NCBI RefSeq assembly: GCF_048269205.1
Contig: NZ_JBLXJC010000003.1
Location: 124,001 to 188,000 of the forward strand
Source: Emcibacter sp048269205
Lineage (GTDB): Bacteria > Pseudomonadota > Alphaproteobacteria > Sphingomonadales > Emcibacteraceae
Reading direction: 5' to 3'
DNA: 64,000 bases
The number at the start of each line of letters is the position of its first letter. The first letter of the stretch is position 1. Position numbers and translations under genes: made by a program. This document shows positions 26,146 to 34,207 of the stretch, piece after piece. Under the pieces are notes generated by a model. The model did no database searches and had not been told where the DNA came from. It saw only the letters and a program-made list of their open reading frames with translations.

Positions 26146-26382
26146 CTAGCGATAGAGATGAAAGGGCTTCTCGCTCATCACCAGGGCGGCGATGAAGTAG
26201 GCGACAATAATAGCGGGGCCAGTCATGAAGATGCCGATCACTCCCAGTAGTCTCAACAGTCCCGGGTTGATCCCCAGATAGTCCCCAAGGCCGGCGAATA
26301 CACCGCAGATCTTGCCCCTGAAGCTGTCCTTGTACAGCCGGCGGGAGGAACGCTCATAATAGTCATCTTTGTAATAGCTCAT
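26146..26382 (-). CDS. Second PspC-domain protein
   Basis: 78 residues with a single PspC domain: LYKDSFRGKICGVFAGLGDYLG followed by two hydrophobic stretches (LLRLLGVIGIFMTGPAIIVAYFIAALVM). It overlaps the 136-residue PspC gene by 4 nt (ATGA). It lacks the long cytoplasmic tail of that protein. The duplication of PspC in one operon is noteworthy; it may tune membrane sensing. Confidence 0.85.
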   Translation of the reverse strand: MSYYKDDYYERSSRRLYKDSFRGKICGVFAGLGDYLGINPGLLRLLGVIGIFMTGPAIIVAYFIAALVMSEKPFHLYR

Positions 26383-26789
26383 TTGTCATTCTCCAGATCG
26401 CGGAATTCCTTGTGAAGCTTGTACTCACTTGACGTGATATGAGCTTCGGCCGCCCGCAGGCGTTTTTCAATTTCACGGAACTTGTAGCGCACGTCCCGGA
26501 TGGTGTTGCGTGGTTTGACCCGAACATTCTTCCAGAACTCACCCTCCTTCTCCGTGTGATAGAGATCGATGGGCCGGGGGTCCAGCATCCAGGCCAGCAG
26601 TATATAGCCGATCAGGATCAGGGGGCCGCCGAAGAAGATAAAGGCAATGACCGTGATAATCCGGATCAGTGTGACATCCATGCCGAAGTAATCCGCCAGG
26701 CCGGCACAAACACCGGAAATCTTCGCATTTTTCTTGTCCAGATACAGTTTATTGTATTTGGGGGCGTTATGTTCGGGATGAGGAGACAT
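26379..26789 (-). CDS. pspC: Phage shock protein C
   Basis: 136-residue inner-membrane sensor. The PspC domain (KLYLDKKNAKISGVCAGLAD to IGYILLAWMLD) is followed by a cytoplasmic tail with a predicted coiled coil (RYKFREIEKRLRAAEAHI). PspC with PspB relays membrane stress to PspA. Start and preceding pspB stop overlap (TAATG), showing tight coupling. Confidence 0.92.
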   Translation of the reverse strand: MSPHPEHNAPKYNKLYLDKKNAKISGVCAGLADYFGMDVTLIRIITVIAFIFFGGPLILIGYILLAWMLDPRPIDLYHTEKEGEFWKNVRVKPRNTIRDVRYKFREIEKRLRAAEAHITSSEYKLHKEFRDLENDK

Positions 26790-27004
26790 TATTTGGTCCT
26801 CCAGTCCGGGGATTCCGCATCCAGGATGCGCTCGATATTATTCAGGCGGCTTTCAATCTTTTCCGCACTATCATAAAGGTCGCCGAGAATCTGCTCGTCT
26901 TCGCTGGTCAGCGTCTTCGAGGATTTCCATTTCGTAATGTAATGGAAAATAATCCACAGCGGCGCACAGATGGTCAGGAACAATATTCCGAATACTTCAG
27001 CCAT
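26789..27004 (-). CDS. pspB: Phage shock protein B
   Basis: 71 residues: N-terminal transmembrane helix (GILFLTICAPLWIIFHYIT) and cytoplasmic coiled coil ending NNIERILDAESPDWR, matching the canonical PspB C-terminus (ESILDAEHPNWR). Length normal. Lies between pspA and pspC as in other proteobacteria. Confidence 0.92.
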   Translation of the reverse strand: MAEVFGILFLTICAPLWIIFHYITKWKSSKTLTSEDEQILGDLYDSAEKIESRLNNIERILDAESPDWRTK

Positions 27005-27061
27005 TTCAGACTTCTCCTTTGATGCTATATCCCCACGGGCGGGGGCACGCCCCGGCCCGAG

Positions 27062-27754
27062 TTATTTTTTCTTGGTCTTGCTTTCCTTGTCGGCGCCTTT
27101 GGACATTTTGGCCTTCAGCTCCGCCAGTTCAGCAGCCACTTTCTGCTGGGCTTCCAGGTCGGCAAACTCATCATGCAGCGTTTTCTCGCGGCCCATATCC
27201 GCCGCCTCGACGCGGCTTTCGGTTTCTTCAACACGACGTTCCATCTGGCCAAAACGTGTCATGACATCCTCGATACGGTTGTCATAAAGCTTCTCGCGGA
27301 CCCGAAGCTGGCTTGAGGCAGACCGCTGACGCTCAATCAGGGATTTCTGCTTGACCTTGGCTTCCTTGATCTTGGCTTCCAGGGAAATGATATCGCCTTC
27401 ATATTTGGTCAGCGCTTCTTCCAGTGGTCCCCGGTCGTTTTCAAGACGCTCGGCCATTTCCGCAAGTTTGGCGCGCTCCATCAAAGCACCGTTGGCCAGA
27501 TCCTCACGATCCTTGCTGAGCGCCAGCTCAGCCTTGGCATACCATTCTCCCTGCGCCGCCTGCAAACGGGACAGATTGCGTTCCAGCTCCTTGCGGTCAG
27601 CAATCACCCGGGCGGCGGAAGAACGAACTTCCACAAGCGTGTCTTCCATTTCCTGGATCATCAGGCGGATCATTTTTGTCGGATCCTCTGCCTTGTCCAG
27701 GATGTGGTTGATGTTTGAGTTCACAATATCACTGAGGCGTGTGAAAATGCCCAT
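27062..27754 (-). CDS. pspA: Phage shock protein A
   Basis: 230-residue PspA/IM30 coiled-coil protein, peripheral to the inner membrane, which oligomerises to protect the membrane and inhibits PspF. Begins MGIFTRLSDIVNSNINHIL (amphipathic helix that binds membrane), continues DPTKMIRLMIQEMEDTLVEV, typical of PspA, and ends with a Lys-rich tail. First gene of the operon, 50 bp after a sigma-54 promoter. Confidence 0.95.
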   Translation of the reverse strand: MGIFTRLSDIVNSNINHILDKAEDPTKMIRLMIQEMEDTLVEVRSSAARVIADRKELERNLSRLQAAQGEWYAKAELALSKDREDLANGALMERAKLAEMAERLENDRGPLEEALTKYEGDIISLEAKIKEAKVKQKSLIERQRSASSQLRVREKLYDNRIEDVMTRFGQMERRVEETESRVEAADMGREKTLHDEFADLEAQQKVAAELAELKAKMSKGADKESKTKKK

Positions 27755-27803
27755 TGTATTTCTCCAAGTTAATAGCTTAATTCCTGCTACCCGCTTTGAT
27801 ATT

Positions 27804-27819
27804 TGCAGAAACCGTGCCA
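27804..27819 (-). promoter_or_regulatory. Sigma-54 promoter of the psp operon
   Basis: On the minus strand TGGCACG-GTTT-CTGCA: the -24 element is perfect and the -12 element differs from TTGCW in one base while keeping GC. It lies about 50 bp from the pspA start. PspF is divergent. Transcription start would fall near 27794. The interval 27820-27946 is the likely site of PspF enhancer binding. Confidence 0.8.
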
Positions 27820-27946
27820 GTTTTGAAAAAATCTCATAACCTATTGTTTTATTGAATTTATTTTACACAGAGAAAAATTCTTGCATATTGTCCATTGGTG
27901 AATTACGCTACCTTTTGATAATTTTTTTAAATAATTGGCAAAATTC

Positions 27947-28981
27947 ATGTCGACCCCGCAGGATCAATCTATTATCGGTGAAAGCCCGGCCTTTCTGGAA
28001 GTCATTGACCAGACGTCACGGGCCGCAAAACACGGACGTCCCGTGCTTGTCATCGGCGAACGCGGCACCGGCAAGGAGCTGATCGCCGCCCGCCTGCATT
28101 TTCTGTCCCCGCGCTGGGAAAGCAATTTTATCCAGGTCAATTGCGCGGCGCTGACCGAAAGCCTTCTCGAATCCGAACTGTTTGGCCATGAAGCCGGCAG
28201 CTTCACCGGCGCGACCAGCAAAAGAATAGGTCGCTTTGAGGAAGCCCACGGCGGCACACTTTTCATGGACGAGATCGCCACCTGCTCCATGTCCGCCCAG
28301 GAAAAAATTCTGCGCATCACCGAATATGGCACGTTCCAGCGCGTGGGCGGCAACAAGGTCCTGACTGTTGATGTACGTCTGATCGGTGCCACCAACATTG
28401 ACCTGCCCTCTGCTGCAGACGCCGGCGAGTTCCGGCACGACCTGCTGGACCGATTGGCGCTGGATGTTATTACCCTGCCGCCGCTTCGGGCCCGCAAAGA
28501 GGACATCATCCTGCTGGCCTTCCATTTCGGGCAGCGGGCCGCCCATGACCGGGACTGGTCCTCCTTCCCCGGCTTTTCCGAGGATATGATCGAGGCCCTG
28601 CAGGACTATCACTGGCCGGGTAATATTCGCGAACTGAAAAATGTGGTGGAGCGGGCGGTCTATCATGCGGAAGATGAATTCGAACCGGTCCATATTCTGG
28701 AGCTTGATCCCTTTCGCTCCCCCTGGCGGCCAAAACCCGCCGGCCCGTTTCAACAGAACAGGACGACAAAGACCGCCACCCAGTCACCGAACCATGACTC
28801 CCCCGTCATGCCGGAGACGCTGGGTCCAACAGACTATAACGAAACCGTTGCCAAAGTGGAAAAGGACCTGTTGCAGAAAGCCCTCAAGGCCAATAAACAC
28901 AACCAGCGGGATACGGCCGTTTACCTGAACCTGACCTATCACCAGCTCAGGCATCAGTTGAAAAAACACGACCTGCTCTAG
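27947..28981 (+). CDS. pspF: PspF, sigma-54-dependent activator of the psp operon
   Basis: 344-residue bacterial enhancer-binding protein with no receiver domain: AAA+ core from IIGESPAFL; Walker A GERGTGKE; the sigma-54 contact loop reads GSFTGA instead of the usual GAFTGA; Walker B GGTLFMDEIA; arginine-finger region FRHDLLDRLALDV; C-terminal Fis-type helix-turn-helix RDTAVYLNLTYHQLRHQL. The central and C-terminal text follows E. coli PspF (for example PGNIRELKNVVERAVY). Start ATG at 27947; an upstream TTG at 27935 is less likely. Activity is presumably held down by PspA. Confidence 0.93.
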   Translation: MSTPQDQSIIGESPAFLEVIDQTSRAAKHGRPVLVIGERGTGKELIAARLHFLSPRWESNFIQVNCAALTESLLESELFGHEAGSFTGATSKRIGRFEEAHGGTLFMDEIATCSMSAQEKILRITEYGTFQRVGGNKVLTVDVRLIGATNIDLPSAADAGEFRHDLLDRLALDVITLPPLRARKEDIILLAFHFGQRAAHDRDWSSFPGFSEDMIEALQDYHWPGNIRELKNVVERAVYHAEDEFEPVHILELDPFRSPWRPKPAGPFQQNRTTKTATQSPNHDSPVMPETLGPTDYNETVAKVEKDLLQKALKANKHNQRDTAVYLNLTYHQLRHQLKKHDLL

Positions 28982-28984
28982 ATG

Positions 28985-30109
28985 TCAGAGCAAGTGGCCT
29001 GAGCGTTTCTTCTTGGTCCTGAGATAGAATTCATTATGGGCATTTGACGGGAATTTGTGCTCAACCCGTTCGGTGACCGTGACCCCGCAGGCTTTGAGCC
29101 CCTCGACCTTGTCCGGGTTATTGGTCAGCAGGCGCACTGCGGAAAAGCCCAGCTTCTTGAGCATCTGCGCCGCCGGTTCGAAAATTCTCTCGTCACTGAA
29201 AAAACCGAGCCGCTCGTTGGCATCCACGGTATCAAACCCCTGATCCTGGAGATGATAGGCCCTGAGTTTGTTGACCAAACCTATCCCCCGGCCTTCCTGG
29301 GCCAGATAGAGAAGCACGCCGCCGCCCTGCTCCCGCATGAATTTGATGGCGCCCCGCATCTGGTCGCCGCAGTCGCATTTCAGGCTGCCCAGCAGATCGC
29401 CGGTAAAGCATTCGGAATGGATACGGGCCAGTACCGGATCATGCCGGTTGGGATCGCCGATCAGGATAGCGAAATGCTCGGTACCGCCATCTTTCGGCCG
29501 GAAAGCAACAATTTCCGTATCTTCCGCCCCTTCCAGCGGCACTTGTGCCGAGGTGACTTGTTCAAGGGATAAAGCGTCAGACAGGTCATAGCCGGCAATT
29601 TCTTCGGCAGTGACATTCAACAGATCGGGATAGCGCCCTTTCGGCACCGGGCCGGCAAAGACCGCCGCCGGCAACAAACGGGCAATCTTGCACAGCTTGA
29701 TGCCGGCTTCATGAAGCGGCCCGGCCGCTTTTTCAGCGACCTTATAGGGACCCATCATGGGATGGTCCAGATCGTCGGCCGGATCCACCATGAACTGGAT
29801 CGCTGTACTGTCCATGTGATCGGACACCTCCACCAGCGCCACATCACCCTTGCGGGGAGAAACCTTGAGCACATTGGCCCTGTTGTAAGTGAGGCCCACA
29901 TGCACCCTGCCGCCGTCGACGGCCTTCAGACTGTCCAGCCAGGCCCCGGTCAGCAATTCCGGCGGAAACACCACAAGCTCTTCCTCACCTGTCGCCACAA
30001 GCACAGGCCTTCCACGCCGTAATTCTCCGGCGGCGCGCTCCACAGTCACTATCTTGTGATCGAATGTCATTTCCCCTGACGGGGTGTTTGATGGCAGGTC
30101 TTTGCCCAT
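28985..30109 (-). CDS. ribA: GTP cyclohydrolase II (RibA) with degenerate N-terminal RibB-like domain
   Basis: 374 residues. The C-terminal half is a complete GTP cyclohydrolase II: zinc cysteines in CFTGDLLGSLKCDCGDQ, the loop QEGRGIGL and TNNPDKVEGL, opening GTP to the first riboflavin intermediate. The N-terminal 170 residues align with 3,4-dihydroxy-2-butanone-phosphate synthase, but its acidic DDEDRENE loop reads ATGEEELVVFPPE, so that activity is probably lost. The start at 30109 is preferred over 30115 because AGGA is then 7 nt away. Divergent from the OmpR-type regulator. Confidence 0.9.
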   Translation of the reverse strand: MGKDLPSNTPSGEMTFDHKIVTVERAAGELRRGRPVLVATGEEELVVFPPELLTGAWLDSLKAVDGGRVHVGLTYNRANVLKVSPRKGDVALVEVSDHMDSTAIQFMVDPADDLDHPMMGPYKVAEKAAGPLHEAGIKLCKIARLLPAAVFAGPVPKGRYPDLLNVTAEEIAGYDLSDALSLEQVTSAQVPLEGAEDTEIVAFRPKDGGTEHFAILIGDPNRHDPVLARIHSECFTGDLLGSLKCDCGDQMRGAIKFMREQGGGVLLYLAQEGRGIGLVNKLRAYHLQDQGFDTVDANERLGFFSDERIFEPAAQMLKKLGFSAVRLLTNNPDKVEGLKACGVTVTERVEHKFPSNAHNEFYLRTKKKRSGHLL

Positions 30110-30117
30110 TAACATAT

Positions 30118-30129
30118 CCTGAATTCAGG
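30118..30129. repeat. 12-bp perfect palindrome at the ribA ribosome-binding region
   Basis: CCTGAATTCAGG overlaps the AGGA ribosome site of ribA and lies in the 96-bp divergent space to the regulator gene. It could act as an operator or hide the ribosome site in RNA. No FMN riboswitch-like structure is evident in this short leader. Confidence 0.35.
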
Positions 30130-30205
30130 TAATCTGATATACTTGGCTTATGCCATATATAGTGTTGTAACCCAAAAAAGAACAGAATACAGAGGGAAAA
30201 TTGCC

Positions 30206-30895
30206 ATGGCCCAGACCTACCGGATCCTTTTGGTGGATGATGACGAGGATCTTCGCGCCATCCTGGCCGAACAGCTCGCCTTCCATGAGGAGTTTGCCAC
30301 CGAACAGGCCGGCACCGGCATGGAAGGCCTGAAAGCGGCCAAGGACAGCAGCTTTGACCTTGTGGTACTCGACGTGGGCTTGCCCGATATTGACGGCCGG
30401 GAAATCTGCCGCATGATGCGCAAATCAAACGTTCGCATTCCCATCATCATGCTGACGGCCAATGATTCCGACGCGGATACCATTCTGGGACTGGATGCCG
30501 GGGCAAATGACTATGTCACCAAACCTTTCAAATTCGGGGTCCTGCTTGCCCGCATTCGCGCCCATCTGCGCCAGCATAGTATCAGCGAGGACGCCTCTTT
30601 CACCATCGGCCCCTATCTGTTCAAGCCGGGCGAAAAGACGCTGACTAATCGGGAAACCGACGAGAAAGTCCGCCTGACCGAGAAGGAAACCAGCATCCTG
30701 AAATACCTGAAGCGGGCTGAAGGCACTGCGGTCAGCCGGGAGGTTCTGCTGGACGAGGTCTGGGAATATAACGCGGGGGTCACCACCCATACGCTCGAGA
30801 CCCATATCTACCGGCTGCGCCAGAAAATTGAACCCGATCCGTCCAACGCCCGGATCCTGATCACCGAACCCGGCGGTTATCGCCTGGGTGACTGA
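30206..30895 (+). CDS. OmpR-family response regulator (orphan)
   Basis: 229 residues: receiver with DDDED (11-15), phosphoacceptor D56 in VVLDVGLP and K in VTKPFK; C-terminal winged helix with VRLTEKETSILKYLKRAEG and ETHIYRLRQKIEPD, ending ITEPGGYRLGD. ATG at 30206 is preceded by AGAGGGA; the longer reading from 30143 is rejected. No sensor kinase is adjacent, so its input is unknown. Divergent from ribA. Confidence 0.9.
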   Translation: MAQTYRILLVDDDEDLRAILAEQLAFHEEFATEQAGTGMEGLKAAKDSSFDLVVLDVGLPDIDGREICRMMRKSNVRIPIIMLTANDSDADTILGLDAGANDYVTKPFKFGVLLARIRAHLRQHSISEDASFTIGPYLFKPGEKTLTNRETDEKVRLTEKETSILKYLKRAEGTAVSREVLLDEVWEYNAGVTTHTLETHIYRLRQKIEPDPSNARILITEPGGYRLGD

Positions 30896-30987
30896 CGGGC
30901 AGGCACACCGGCACTCACCGGACTCTTTTCTGGACTTTGCCGCCACACTGATATATCAAGCGCCAGTTATTCATTGTTAGCGGGCAC

Positions 30988-31527
30988 ATGATGTTTGAAA
31001 TCTGTTTTACACGGCGATATTCCATGTCTCACAGGCTGTACAGCCTGAAGGACAGCCGTTGCTTTGTGCCGCACGGACATAATGAATTTGTCAAAGTCCA
31101 TCTGTGCCGCCCCGACAACGACACTCTTGACGGCCAGGCCAATATGATGGCGCCTTTCGAGACCCTGAAGAAAACCTGGCACCAGTGGATTGATAATCAT
31201 CTGGACCATAGTCTTCATTTGTCGGACAAGGACCCGCTGATCGGCTATTTCCGGGACAATGAGCCGGAAAATCTGGCTCATCTTCTGATTACGCCCGGCG
31301 ATCCGACAACCGAGGCGCTTTGCGCCTGCCTGTTCGGTAAAATCAATGCCTTCCTTGATGAACTCGGCCTCGGCATTGTCTGCCGAAAGCTTGAAATCGA
31401 AGAAACCCCGACCAATACGGTGACCTTCAGCGGAGATCCGGACAGGGCCCTGTGTACGGACGGTTATGGCGGCCCGGAGATTCCCTGGTGGAAACGGGCC
31501 GACATGTCCATCAACGACCTTTCCTGA
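30988..31527 (+). CDS. 6-pyruvoyl-tetrahydropterin synthase/QueD-family protein
   Basis: 179 residues of the PTPS/QueD T-fold. The zinc-binding histidines are H15 in SMSHRL and H29/H31 in CFVPHGH. The C-x3-HGH motif (C25) is the QueD/PTPS-I form rather than the Glu-containing PTPS-III form. It contains an inserted acidic/His-rich loop (LDHSLHLSDKDPLIGYF). No queC or queE is adjacent; instead a pteridine-reductase-like SDR and folB follow. It could make 6-carboxytetrahydropterin for queuosine or another reduced pterin. Confidence 0.82.
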   Translation: MMFEICFTRRYSMSHRLYSLKDSRCFVPHGHNEFVKVHLCRPDNDTLDGQANMMAPFETLKKTWHQWIDNHLDHSLHLSDKDPLIGYFRDNEPENLAHLLITPGDPTTEALCACLFGKINAFLDELGLGIVCRKLEIEETPTNTVTFSGDPDRALCTDGYGGPEIPWWKRADMSINDLS

Positions 31528-31597
31528 AATCCTCTATTGCGCTTGAACTGACGTGACTGGTCAGGCTATTCTCCTGTAACTCAAACGGAAGGGACCA

Positions 31598-32383
31598 ATG
31601 GACAGCAGTATTCTCGTGACCGGCGCAGCCCGGCGGATCGGCCGCCAGATTGCCCTGACCCTTGCGGAAGCCGGGTATCACATCCATCTGCACTACCACC
31701 ACTCGGAACAGGAGGCCCGGCAAACCCGGGAAGACATTCTGACCCGGGGCGGCAGCGCCAGCCTGGTCAAAGCCGATCTCGCCGACTACCGGCAGGTGCA
31801 GGACCTGGTTCCGCAGCTTTCCGGCGCCCAGACGCCACCGTTGCGCCATCTGGTCAACAATGCCTCTCTTTTCATGGATGACAGCCTGTTTTCCCTGAGC
31901 GAAACTTCCTTTCGCGATCATATGGAAGTCAACCTGCGCGCGCCGCTGCAACTGACCCGGAGCCTCTATGAGGCGCTGGAAGAGACAGACAAAGGCAGTG
32001 TGGTCAATATCATCGACAGCAGCATCTTTGCCATGAACCCGGATTTCCTCTCCTACAGTCTCAGCAAATACGCCCTTGCCGGCGCCACGGAGGCCACCGC
32101 CATGGCCATGGCTCCGAGAGTCCGTGTCAATGCGGTCGCCCCCGGCCTGACCCTGCTCAGCGGCGACCAGTCAGAGGAAAATTTCGAGCTGACCCGCCAT
32201 TTCAATCTCAATGAAGCCGCCTGCACACCGGAAGATATCGCCCGGACCGTTCGTCACCTGATCGACACGCCCTCCTTCAACGCGGCGGTTATTCCGCTGG
32301 ATGGCGGCCAGAAAAACCTGCGTATGAACCGGGATGTGGCGAATATTGCGGAAAAATATCTCAGCAAAGGATCCTCTGAATGA
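31598..32383 (+). CDS. SDR-family pteridine reductase-like oxidoreductase (FolM-like)
   Basis: 261-residue NAD(P)H-dependent short-chain dehydrogenase. The cofactor loop ILVTGAARRIGRQIA has the ARR signature of pteridine reductases; NNASLF and the catalytic YSLSK (YxxxK) are present; the C-terminal ends in the usual PLDGGQKNL. FolM-type enzymes reduce dihydromonapterin or dihydrofolate. It overlaps folB by 4 nt and follows the PTPS-like gene by 70 bp, which supports a pterin substrate. Confidence 0.83.
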   Translation: MDSSILVTGAARRIGRQIALTLAEAGYHIHLHYHHSEQEARQTREDILTRGGSASLVKADLADYRQVQDLVPQLSGAQTPPLRHLVNNASLFMDDSLFSLSETSFRDHMEVNLRAPLQLTRSLYEALEETDKGSVVNIIDSSIFAMNPDFLSYSLSKYALAGATEATAMAMAPRVRVNAVAPGLTLLSGDQSEENFELTRHFNLNEAACTPEDIARTVRHLIDTPSFNAAVIPLDGGQKNLRMNRDVANIAEKYLSKGSSE

Positions 32384-32757
32384 AATCCTATCAGGTCATC
32401 CGGCGTCAGATCATTCTGGAAAACTTCGAGACTTTGGCCTCTATCGGCATCCATGAGCACGAACGGGCCGCACCGCAGCGGCTTGTCTTTAATATCGTGC
32501 TGACCGTAGATACGGCGTGTCCGGAACAGGACCACATCGAGGAGGTTCTGGACTATGACTTCCTGCGAACAGGCATCATAGAACTGATCGAGGCCCGGCA
32601 CTATAATCTGCAGGAAAGCCTGTGCCGGGATATTGTGGATCTGTGTTTCAGCCGGGCTCAGGTTTCTGCTGTCGAGGTTTCCAGCCGCAAAACCGATGTT
32701 TATGAGGATTGTGCCGCCATTGGCTACCGGATCGAAGCACACCGGACGGAACAGTAA
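32380..32757 (+). CDS. folB: Dihydroneopterin aldolase
   Basis: 125 residues of the FolB T-fold: LENFETLASIGIHEHERAAPQRL holds the conserved catalytic region, LDYDFLRTGI and AVEVSSRKTDVYEDCAAIGYRIE the rest. It cleaves 7,8-dihydroneopterin to 6-hydroxymethyl-dihydropterin and glycolaldehyde, or epimerises it. Coupled to the SDR gene by an ATGA overlap, giving a pterin mini-operon with the PTPS-like gene. The convergent PAS gene stops 1 bp after it. Confidence 0.87.
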   Translation: MKSYQVIRRQIILENFETLASIGIHEHERAAPQRLVFNIVLTVDTACPEQDHIEEVLDYDFLRTGIIELIEARHYNLQESLCRDIVDLCFSRAQVSAVEVSSRKTDVYEDCAAIGYRIEAHRTEQ

Positions 32758-33261
32758 TTATAACAGGGTGACGTGCCTGTCTCCCATGACCGTGAAAAAC
32801 TGACCGATTTTGTCTTCCTCCAGTACAAAGGGGAATGTTCCCCGAAACAGCTTGTGCATGTCACCAACATGGTCCCGTGCTTCTATCTCGGAGAAATGCA
32901 TTTCTCTGGCCTGCCGGATTTCCTCTGCCTCAACCAGCCGGGCCTGGTACTCCGCCGCCCCGAGTATATTCCTGAGGGAATTACCCACATTTCTTCCCCC
33001 GGTGAGGGAAACCAGAAATTCCCCTTCAAGCCGGGTGCGCAGATCCAGTCCGGTTCCGGTTTCCACAAGCTCCTGCACCACCAGATAGGGCAGAAGAGCC
33101 GGCACATCTATGGGCGAAAAGTCCTGACGCGCAGGAACTGCCCCGGCAGCACCAAGTTTCTGCCAGTGTTCTGAAAACAGCCTGACCGGGTGATCCGGGG
33201 GAATTTCCTGCACAGAAATACTTCTTGTACATAAATATGTCAGTTTCGACGATTTTGTCAT
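32758..33261 (-). CDS. PAS-domain protein of the PAS_5 family
   Basis: 167 residues with one PAS_5-type domain: HPVRLFSEHWQKLGAAGAVPARQDF leads to DFSPIDVPALLPYLVVQELV, the alphaproteobacterial hallmark. No output domain or membrane segment, so it may be an accessory sensor. ATG at 33261 is preferred to an in-frame TTG at 33300; neither has a strong ribosome site. Converges with folB. Ligand unknown. Confidence 0.75.
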   Translation of the reverse strand: MTKSSKLTYLCTRSISVQEIPPDHPVRLFSEHWQKLGAAGAVPARQDFSPIDVPALLPYLVVQELVETGTGLDLRTRLEGEFLVSLTGGRNVGNSLRNILGAAEYQARLVEAEEIRQAREMHFSEIEARDHVGDMHKLFRGTFPFVLEEDKIGQFFTVMGDRHVTLL

Positions 33262-33358
33262 AAATAAAATAGCATCCAATTGGGGTCTTTCTGACCACAA
33301 GCCATTTTACCGGAAAGGGTTTACCAAAACCTTAACAAAGCGTTAATTGCAACATGTT

Positions 33359-34156
33359 CTAAAATTCGAACTCCACAAGCACAGGTGCATGATCCGAAGG
33401 CCTTTCCCAGCCCCTGGCTTCCTCCACCACCCGCATGGATCGGGGGGTGTGTTTCAGGGCCGGACTGACCCAGACATGATCCAGCCGGCGCCCCTTGTTG
33501 GCAGTGCGCCAGTCCTTTGCCCGGTAAGACCACCAGCTATAGAGTTTTTCGTCATCGGGAACAAACTGACGCATCACGTCGTGCCAGTTATGGGCCTCCT
33601 GAAGGGTTTTCATTCGCTCCACCTCCACAGGCGTATGGCTGACCACCCGGAGAAGTTTTTTATGATCCCAGACATCCTGCTCCAGCGGGGCGATATTCAG
33701 GTCCCCCACCAGAATATGCCGGCCATCGCCGGGCAGATCTTCCGACCACATGGTCATTTCGTCCAGAAAGTCCAGCTTGTGGGCAAATTTATCATTCACG
33801 GCCACGTCGGGTTCGTCCCCGCCAGCCGGAACATAAAAGTTATGCAGGGCCACGTCACCCGGCAAAACCACTTCTACATGACGGGCGTCACCCTTGCCGC
33901 ACCAGTCTCTGCGACCGCGGTTTTCGAACGGGATACGGGAAAATGTGGCCACCCCGTGATAGCTTTTCTGTCCGGCAAGGGCCGCATGTTCATATCCACG
34001 TTCAGCGAAAAACTTGACGGGAAACATATGGTCCTGAACCTTGGTTTCCTGCAGACACAGGATATCCGGCGATTCCTCGTCGATAAAGCGGTCAACCAGA
34101 TCGAGCCTTGTTCTGACACTGTTGATGTTCCAGGTTGCCAATCTTGCCGTCGTCAT
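33359..34156 (-). CDS. xthA: Exodeoxyribonuclease III
   Basis: 265-residue AP endonuclease/3' exonuclease for base-excision repair. Motifs: LATWNINSVRTRL, DILCLQETKV (catalytic Glu), YHGVATFSR, GDLNIAPLEQDVWD (catalytic Asp/Asn) and C-terminal RPSDHAPV (catalytic His). Length is normal for the ExoA/XthA type. The unknown gene at 34208-34783 lies 51 bp upstream on the same strand. Confidence 0.95.
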   Translation of the reverse strand: MTTARLATWNINSVRTRLDLVDRFIDEESPDILCLQETKVQDHMFPVKFFAERGYEHAALAGQKSYHGVATFSRIPFENRGRRDWCGKGDARHVEVVLPGDVALHNFYVPAGGDEPDVAVNDKFAHKLDFLDEMTMWSEDLPGDGRHILVGDLNIAPLEQDVWDHKKLLRVVSHTPVEVERMKTLQEAHNWHDVMRQFVPDDEKLYSWWSYRAKDWRTANKGRRLDHVWVSPALKHTPRSMRVVEEARGWERPSDHAPVLVEFEF

Positions 34157-34207
34157 GAATTTCCCTAACTGTTGCCTTTTGCCTGTCTGCTGCAGATATG
34201 GTGATGA

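Noticed and set aside
25847..28981. Phage shock genes as evidence for a prophage
   Set aside because: These are chromosomal envelope-stress genes; no integrase, capsid, attachment site or other phage gene is present.
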